A stretch of DNA of 20,089 nt, from NCBI GenBank assembly GCA_016927635.1, contig JAFGMJ010000057.1:1-20089 (forward strand), written 5' to 3'. The DNA is from Actinomycetota bacterium (GTDB lineage Bacteria > Actinomycetota > Humimicrobiia > Humimicrobiales > Humimicrobiaceae). The notes below the pieces were generated by a model that saw nothing but the letters and a program-made list of their open reading frames with translations, was not told the DNA's origin and searched no databases. Positions within the stretch are counted from its first letter, which is position 1, and every line of letters begins with the position of its first letter. The position numbers were made by a program, and so were the translations under genes. Positions 15,375 through 20,089 of the stretch are shown here, piece by piece.

Positions 15375-16856
15375 ATGGCATCAAAAAATTATCTTGTATT
15401 TGATTTTGGGGCCAGTAACGGACGCGCAGCAGTGGCAAACTTTGACGGAAAAAAATTTGATTTCGACGTTATACACAGATTTGACAATATACCTGTTTTT
15501 GCTGCCGGTACGCTTTACTGGGATTTTTTAAGGCTTTTCGGCGAACTTAAAACAGGGCTTCATATAGCTTCAAAAAAATATGAAGACATACAATCCCTTG
15601 GGATTGATACATGGGGAGTTGATTTTGGCATTATCGACAAAAATGGAAAGCTTATATCCAATCCAATACACTACAGGGATGAAAAAAGAAACAGCATATG
15701 CGACCAGCTTTACAAAATAATTAGCAAAAAAGAGCTTTTTGAGCTGACAGGCTGCGCCCTTGTATCCTATAGCGGCATTTTCAATCTTTTTGCGCTTAAA
15801 ATGCAGGACAGCCCTGAGTTTTTGAATGCTTCAAAATTTCTAATGATGCCAGATTTATTCAATTATTTTCTTACTGGGATTGCAGTAAATGAATATACGG
15901 ATGCTCATACGTCACTTATGTGCAATCCATTTACAAAAAAATGGGAGGCAAAGATAACTGAGCGGCTTGGTTTTCCTTCAGATATTTTCTGTAATATTAT
16001 ACAACCCGGAACTGAAGTCGGGTTTTTGCAAAAAAGTGTCTGTGATGAGCTGGATTTAAAACCTGTAAAAGTAATTGCTCCGGCAAGCCATGATACCCCT
16101 TCGGCAATAGCTGGCATACCTGTGCCTAATGAGTCATCAGACAGGGCCTTTATGAGTATAGGGACCTGGGGTATAAACATCATAGAAATGGACAGCCCAA
16201 TTATTAACAGTGAAATATTTGAATCAGGTTTTGCAAATGAAGCAGGTGCTGAGGGCAAGACACTTCTTTTTAAAAATTTCGTGGGTATGTGGGTAATTCA
16301 GCAATGCAGGGGCAGATGGTTAAAAGAAGAAAAGAAGGAGATTTCCTGGGACGATATAATGTTTGCAGCCAGGGACACTGCGTCAATAGGTTCATTTATA
16401 AATGTCGATGAGCCTGTTTTTATGCTTAACCAGCCCGATATGCCAAAAATGATAAGGCAGTACTGCAGCGAAAAAAACCAGCAGGTGCCCCAGAGTCTTT
16501 CGCAAACAGCAAGAGTAATATATGAAAGCCTGGCCCTGAAAGTAAAGCATGATATAAAGATTCTTGAAAAAATAACCGCAAAAAAATTCAGATATCTTAA
16601 TATGGTTGGCGGCGGCACAAAAGATAAGCTGCTGTGCCAGTGGGTAGCCGATGCAACCGGCCTTACCGTTTTTGCAGGACCCACCGAAACGACTTCCATA
16701 GGCAATCTTTTGATGCAGTTAAAGGCTGCAGGAGAGATAAAAAACCTTTCTGAGGGAAGACAGGTATCACTGAATTCATCAAATGTTTTAGAATATAAAC
16801 CGGCAAATATTTCTTACTGGGATGGACAGTACAGTAAGTATTTAAAACTGCTATAG
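15375..16856 (+). CDS. FGGY-family carbohydrate kinase, rhamnulokinase/fuculokinase-like
   Basis: The 493-residue protein has the length of RhaB (about 489). The FGGY two-domain ASKHA fold is indicated by VFDFGASNGR (8-17) at the ATP phosphate site, LGIDTWGVDFGIID near 76-89 as in rhamnulokinases, and ASHDTPSAI near 237-245 holding the catalytic Asp. A C-terminal adenosine motif, GGGTKDKLL, lies near 413-421. It should phosphorylate a ketose (rhamnulose or fuculose type) made by the isomerase upstream. The ATG follows a strong AGAGGAGG site. The SDR gene begins 23 bases after its stop. The expected next enzyme, a class II aldolase (RhaD/FucA), is absent from the window. Substrate assignment rests on family resemblance and context. 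Confidence 0.88.
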   Translation: MASKNYLVFDFGASNGRAAVANFDGKKFDFDVIHRFDNIPVFAAGTLYWDFLRLFGELKTGLHIASKKYEDIQSLGIDTWGVDFGIIDKNGKLISNPIHYRDEKRNSICDQLYKIISKKELFELTGCALVSYSGIFNLFALKMQDSPEFLNASKFLMMPDLFNYFLTGIAVNEYTDAHTSLMCNPFTKKWEAKITERLGFPSDIFCNIIQPGTEVGFLQKSVCDELDLKPVKVIAPASHDTPSAIAGIPVPNESSDRAFMSIGTWGINIIEMDSPIINSEIFESGFANEAGAEGKTLLFKNFVGMWVIQQCRGRWLKEEKKEISWDDIMFAARDTASIGSFINVDEPVFMLNQPDMPKMIRQYCSEKNQQVPQSLSQTARVIYESLALKVKHDIKILEKITAKKFRYLNMVGGGTKDKLLCQWVADATGLTVFAGPTETTSIGNLLMQLKAAGEIKNLSEGRQVSLNSSNVLEYKPANISYWDGQYSKYLKLL

Positions 16857-16878
16857 TTTTTTACCAGGAAGGTTGGAA

Positions 16879-17649
16879 ATGAATGAATTAAAAATGCTTG
16901 GAAAGACAACTCTTATCACAGGGGGGGCCAGCGGAATCGGCAGGGAAATAGCTCTTAAGCTTGCCGAAAACGGTTCAGATATTGCAATACTTGATATGGA
17001 TGAGAAGAGATGCCCTGAAGTAATAAAAGAAATAGAGGGCAAATATAAAAAAAAAGGCCTTTTTATTCCCTGTGATATATCTGATTATGAACTTGTGAAA
17101 AAATCCTGTGATGATGCAATTAAAAAATTTATCAAAATTGATAATATTGTATGTGCGGCAGGTTATGGAAGCAGGGTTGCCATTGAGGATATGGAAATAC
17201 CTGAATGGAAAAAAGCAGTCGATATAAATTTAAACGGTACTTTTTTTGTCATCAAATCTCTTGTCAGGCATATGCTTGCAAATAAAAGTGGGAATATAGT
17301 TATAATAGGTTCGGCAACTGTTGAAACCGGAAGCGGTGGGGGCCTGCATTATGCCGCTACAAAAACTGCCCAGTATGGCATTATGAAGGGCCTTTCTTAT
17401 GAGCTTCTTTCAAGAGGCATACGTACAAATATAATTACTCCTCATATCATAGACACTCCAATGCTTCGAAAAAGATATCCTGACAATGCTGAAACTAATG
17501 CCGCTCTTGCAAAAAGGGTGCCTTTAGGCAGGATAGGCAGGCCGCAGGATATTGCAAATGTGACTCTTTTTCTTCTTTCGGATGATTCAGGATATATATG
17601 CGGCGCAAATATAATTGCTGACGGAGGCGCAATACATTATTTACATTGA
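16879..17649 (+). CDS. Short-chain dehydrogenase/reductase (SDR, classical type)
   Basis: The protein has 256 residues when started at the ATG at 16879. A TTG at 16873 is in frame but abuts the AGGAAGG ribosome-binding site, so the ATG is preferred. Classical SDR features are TGGASGIG (14-21) for the dinucleotide, CAAGYG (92-97), Asn117, Ser145, and Tyr158 with Lys162 in HYAATK. The C-terminus holds PLGRIGRPQDIA and ADGG. Asp39 and Asp41, after the second strand, suggest NAD(H) rather than NADP(H). In sugar loci such enzymes oxidise sugars, lactones' precursors or lactaldehyde-like products. Directly following the kinase, it probably acts in the same pathway; the exact step is unknown. Confidence 0.9.
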   Translation: MNELKMLGKTTLITGGASGIGREIALKLAENGSDIAILDMDEKRCPEVIKEIEGKYKKKGLFIPCDISDYELVKKSCDDAIKKFIKIDNIVCAAGYGSRVAIEDMEIPEWKKAVDINLNGTFFVIKSLVRHMLANKSGNIVIIGSATVETGSGGGLHYAATKTAQYGIMKGLSYELLSRGIRTNIITPHIIDTPMLRKRYPDNAETNAALAKRVPLGRIGRPQDIANVTLFLLSDDSGYICGANIIADGGAIHYLH

Positions 17650-17674
17650 AGCTGCTCAAAAACAAATTATATAG

Positions 17675-18874
17675 ATGCGATTAAGAGAAAATATCAAACC
17701 CTATATTGTGGAAATACCGACTTTCCTGACCATGATGTTTTACTCTTTTTTCCTGATGTCCTTAAGCCCCATACTTTTAGATATAAGTCTGGCCACTGGG
17801 TTCAATATTGATAATTTAAACCTTGTTTTTTCATTTTTTGTATTCGGGGGAATAGCCGGCATGCTCACGTCTTCAATGTGGAACAGGCTTTTTTACCGAA
17901 AATACATTATAATTTGCGGCTATTCATTAATAATTGTTTTAATGCTTTTCCCTTCTTTTTCAAAAATTATAGCATTTTTTTACATATCTTATTTTTTGGC
18001 CGGTTATTTAACAGGAGTGGTATGGGTTCAGGCGCTGGAACAGCTGCTTGCTGGAAATAATCCCAATAAAGAAATGCTTATGACTTTCAGCCTGAGCTTC
18101 TATCCCCTGGGCGCAGTGGTATCTCCTGCAATATCATCTTTTATTATTTCAAAAGGTTTAGACTGGCGTACAATATATGCAGTAAGCGCAATTTTTATAC
18201 TTTTAATCATAATTTCTTTTATTTTTACCGGCAGGAAAAAAACATATTTTGCCGAACAAAAAAATAAATCAAATGAAAGTCCTGTTAATTTTAAAAACAA
18301 AATCTTTATTGTTGTTTTTATTCTTACTGCATTTGTTCTGTTTACCTATATGGCAGCCCAGACGGTCATTGTATCATGGGCGCCCACGTATTTCAGGGTA
18401 TTAAGAGGGTTTGATATTTACTCTGCTTCTGTAATAGTGTCGGTTTTTTTTATTGCAAATTTTATGGGGCGAGCCACTATCAGCTTCTTAATCAAAAAAA
18501 TCGATCCTGAACTTATGCTTATAGCAATATCATTTCTATGCCTGCTTTCAACCGCTTTTATAGTTTTTATAAATAATAAAATATCGGTTTATGTTTTTCT
18601 TTTTTTAATGGGTTTGTCTGCATCAGGCATAATACCGCTTTCAGTGATTTCAATCAGTAAAAAATCCAGGTTTATACGCCAGGGGGTCATGATTGCTATC
18701 CTTTTTGCAAGCGGGGATATTGGCGCAATGCTGGCTCCTTATGTTATAAAACTGGTTTATGAAAAAAGCTTAAAATTTACAATATTTACAGCATTAGTTT
18801 TTATAACTGTTAATTTTTTTACTGTTTTAATAAGATACTATTTTTTAAAAAAACCGGAAAAATATATATGCTGA
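17675..18874 (+). CDS. Major facilitator superfamily transporter
   Basis: The 399-residue membrane protein has twelve hydrophobic segments by eye, arranged 6+6 around a charged cytoplasmic loop (about 188-210, rich in Lys). Helices 7 and 8 contain VIVSWAPTYF and FFIANFMGRATISFLIKK; the latter resembles the conserved loop between transmembrane helices 8 and 9 in sugar and fucose-permease-like carriers. It starts 25 bases after the SDR stop with a poor ribosome-binding site, so translational coupling is likely. A second uptake route for a related sugar, or export of an end product, are both possible. It is the last gene of the + strand run and converges on a minus-strand gene 27 bases away. Confidence 0.85.
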   Translation: MRLRENIKPYIVEIPTFLTMMFYSFFLMSLSPILLDISLATGFNIDNLNLVFSFFVFGGIAGMLTSSMWNRLFYRKYIIICGYSLIIVLMLFPSFSKIIAFFYISYFLAGYLTGVVWVQALEQLLAGNNPNKEMLMTFSLSFYPLGAVVSPAISSFIISKGLDWRTIYAVSAIFILLIIISFIFTGRKKTYFAEQKNKSNESPVNFKNKIFIVVFILTAFVLFTYMAAQTVIVSWAPTYFRVLRGFDIYSASVIVSVFFIANFMGRATISFLIKKIDPELMLIAISFLCLLSTAFIVFINNKISVYVFLFLMGLSASGIIPLSVISISKKSRFIRQGVMIAILFASGDIGAMLAPYVIKLVYEKSLKFTIFTALVFITVNFFTVLIRYYFLKKPEKYIC

Positions 18875-18901
18875 TGCATACTGCAGGAATAGCCCGTGAT
18901 T

Positions 18902-19087
18902 TTAAACGTCAATTTTGAGCGTGCCTCCGGTTGAAAAATTTTCTTTTTTCATTTCATTGATTTTAATCCATACCACTTCAGGCTTAACTTCTGCAACTTC
19001 TGAAATGATTGCGGTAATCTTTTCCGCCAGTTCTCTTTTCTGCTGAACTGTTCTGCCTTCAAGCAGGTCAATTGTGACTATGGGCAT
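18902..19087 (-). CDS. 4-oxalocrotonate tautomerase-family small protein
   Basis: The 61-residue protein begins Met-Pro, so Pro becomes the N-terminal catalytic base after Met removal, the hallmark of the tautomerase superfamily. Numbered from that Pro, EGR gives Arg11 as in 4-oxalocrotonate tautomerase. The position of Arg39 is Trp here, with Lys at 41, and Trp50 is Phe. NFSTGG matches the C-terminal beta-hairpin. A GAAAGGA site lies upstream on the minus strand. Members work as oligomers on 2-hydroxymuconate-like or enol substrates. Loss of Arg39 argues against the classical aromatic-degradation reaction. It lies 72 bases after the TPR gene on the same strand and may be co-transcribed with it. 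Confidence 0.85.
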   Translation of the reverse strand: MPIVTIDLLEGRTVQQKRELAEKITAIISEVAEVKPEVVWIKINEMKKENFSTGGTLKIDV

Positions 19088-19159
19088 TTTTGTCCTTTCA
19101 TGTTTATATTTGATTAATTGCTGGGTATGTTAATTCCACCCGCTGAAAATGTAATTTTT

Positions 19160-19540
19160 CTAATCCTTCAGATCATTTAAAAGAAATTCATATTTTTTCA
19201 ATGCCCTTTTATAAGATTGGTTGCCAGGTTTCATGGCAAAAGCAATTTTTATATTTCCTATTGCAGTCTTAAACCTGCCTTCTTTTGCAAGGCAAAGCCC
19301 CAGCCCATAATATGAAAAATCATTTGCAGGATCAATATCAATGGCAATTTTAAAATGTTTTTTTGAGGGCTTGTAAAACCCGCAATTATAATAAGAAACT
19401 GCAAGAGCTTCATGTATTGAACCCCTGGCCGGCTCTATTTGGCAGGCTTTTTCAAAAAACATCAGTGACTGCAAATAGTTATGATTTGCAGCCATTTCTT
19501 TGCCGCTCATAAAAAGTTCATAGGCGTTTTTTCTGTTCAT
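19160..19540 (-). CDS. Tetratricopeptide-repeat (TPR) protein
   Basis: This is a small helical protein of 126 residues if started at the ATG at 19540. An in-frame TTG at 19591 would add a hydrophobic 17-residue extension, but codons there look like non-coding AT-rich sequence and neither start has a strong Shine-Dalgarno. About three TPR units are visible, with the typical pattern of small residues and a final Pro: YLQSLMFFEKACQIEP, then YKPSKKHFKIAIDIDP, then FKTAIGNIKIAFAMKP. No signal peptide or catalytic domain is seen, so a protein-protein scaffold role is likely. It is divergent from cobT, with 82 bases between starts, and upstream of the tautomerase-like gene. Its partner is unknown. 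Confidence 0.8.
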   Translation of the reverse strand: MNRKNAYELFMSGKEMAANHNYLQSLMFFEKACQIEPARGSIHEALAVSYYNCGFYKPSKKHFKIAIDIDPANDFSYYGLGLCLAKEGRFKTAIGNIKIAFAMKPGNQSYKRALKKYEFLLNDLKD

Positions 19541-19622
19541 ATCAACTATAATAATATAAAATGCATTAAAATAAAAAGTATGAAAGCGCAATTATTGTAA
19601 AAAATTGAAAGGTCACAATCCG

Positions 19623-20089
19623 ATGCCAGAAACAAAACAGAATGATATTTCTGTTATAAAAAGCGCACTGTCAGAAATAAAAGGCTACGATTTAAATATT
19701 CTAAAAAAAGCACAGGTCCGGCTGGATAGCCTTACAAAACCTAAAGGCAGCCTCGGCAGGCTAGAGGAGCTTGCAAAACAGATAGCAGCAATAACGGGTA
19801 AATTAAATCCAAATCTTTCTAAAAAACTGGTAATTATCATGGCTGCAGATCACGGTGTGGTACAGGAGGGGGTAAGCGCATATCCCCGCGAAGTTACGCC
19901 ACAAATGGTATATAATTTTTTAAACGGCGGAGCAGGTATCAATGTGCTAGCAGAACATTTCGGAATCGATGTAATGGTTGTGGATGCAGGTATAGCTGCA
20001 GATATTTTATTGGATAAAACCACATTGCAGAAAAAAAATCATATTTTACATACCCCTTCATTTTTTATTATAAATTCATCGGTTAATAA
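19623..20089 (+). CDS. cobT: Nicotinate-nucleotide--dimethylbenzimidazole phosphoribosyltransferase (CobT), 5' part, cut by window end
   Basis: The frame stays open from the ATG at 19623 to the last base, giving the first 155 residues of a protein normally near 350. Family signatures are unmistakable: TKPKGSLGRLEELA (38-51), MAADHGVVQEGVSAYPREV (73-91), NGGAGINVLA (100-109) and VVDAGIAAD (118-126). CobT transfers phosphoribose from nicotinate mononucleotide to the lower-ligand base, making alpha-ribazole phosphate for the nucleotide loop of cobalamin. AAAGGT lies 9 bases upstream. Its divergent position from the TPR gene suggests a separate promoter in the 82-base gap. No cobalamin riboswitch is seen upstream. 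It is interesting beside corrinoid-dependent MttB proteins, but may simply open a cobalamin gene cluster to the right. Confidence 0.95.
   Translation, partial: MPETKQNDISVIKSALSEIKGYDLNILKKAQVRLDSLTKPKGSLGRLEELAKQIAAITGKLNPNLSKKLVIIMAADHGVVQEGVSAYPREVTPQMVYNFLNGGAGINVLAEHFGIDVMVVDAGIAADILLDKTTLQKKNHILHTPSFFIINSSVN

Noticed and set aside
16298..16705. Minus-strand open frame of 135 codons
   Set aside because: It is antisense to the rhamnulokinase-like gene, which has clear FGGY motifs across the same region.
19541..19622. Cobalamin riboswitch upstream of cobT
   Set aside because: The gap is only 82 bases and lacks the conserved B12-box sequence; none was seen elsewhere in the gaps.

Overview
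The window is AT-rich bacterial DNA with very AT-rich gaps between genes. Codon choice favours ATA for Ile and AGG/AGA for Arg. Ribosome-binding sites are good (AGGAGG type), and TTG and GTG starts are used alongside ATG. The content points to a heterotrophic, probably anaerobic bacterium: an ABC sugar importer with a lipoprotein receptor, MttB-family corrinoid methyltransferases and the cobalamin gene cobT. A receptor lipoprotein with a Thr/Ala/Glu heptad linker suggests an uncultured low-GC lineage. I cannot name the taxon; low-GC Actinobacteriota or Atribacterota-like groups are guesses only.

Layout. Thirteen complete genes plus regulator and transporter genes run on the + strand from 149 to 18874 without interruption. 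(1) 149-2682: a UroD-family protein and a class III PLP aminotransferase, separated from the rest by a 248-nt gap. (2) 2931-3719: a DeoR-family regulator. (3) 3881-8926: a ribose/rhamnose-type ABC importer, ordered receptor, stem-loop, fused double ATPase, two permeases. (4) 9026-17649: a catabolic block made of a FucI-like isomerase, a creatininase-family metallohydrolase, a mutarotase, MttB-1, a second mutarotase-like protein, MttB-2, a rhamnulokinase-like kinase and an SDR dehydrogenase. (5) 17675-18874: an MFS transporter. (6) 18902-19540, minus strand: a TPR protein and a 4-oxalocrotonate-tautomerase-like protein. (7) 19623-20089: the 5' part of cobT, cut by the window edge.

How the genes may work together. 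Regulator, importer, mutarotase, isomerase and kinase are the usual parts of a 6-deoxyhexose (L-rhamnose/L-fucose-like) pathway. The aldolase is missing from the window; the SDR could serve instead or act on a side product. The unusual part is that two MttB-family methyltransferases sit inside this sugar locus, each directly downstream of a mutarotase-family gene, as a diverged tandem repeat of [mutarotase-MttB]. A hand, ungapped comparison of the two MttB proteins gives 270 of 483 identical residues. Neither contains pyrrolysine, and there is no corrinoid protein or reactivase beside them. My working hypothesis is that the imported compound is a methylated (N- or O-methyl) sugar or sugar-amine conjugate. 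It would be demethylated by the MttB pair, with the creatininase-like hydrolase acting on an amide. This is inference from context only.
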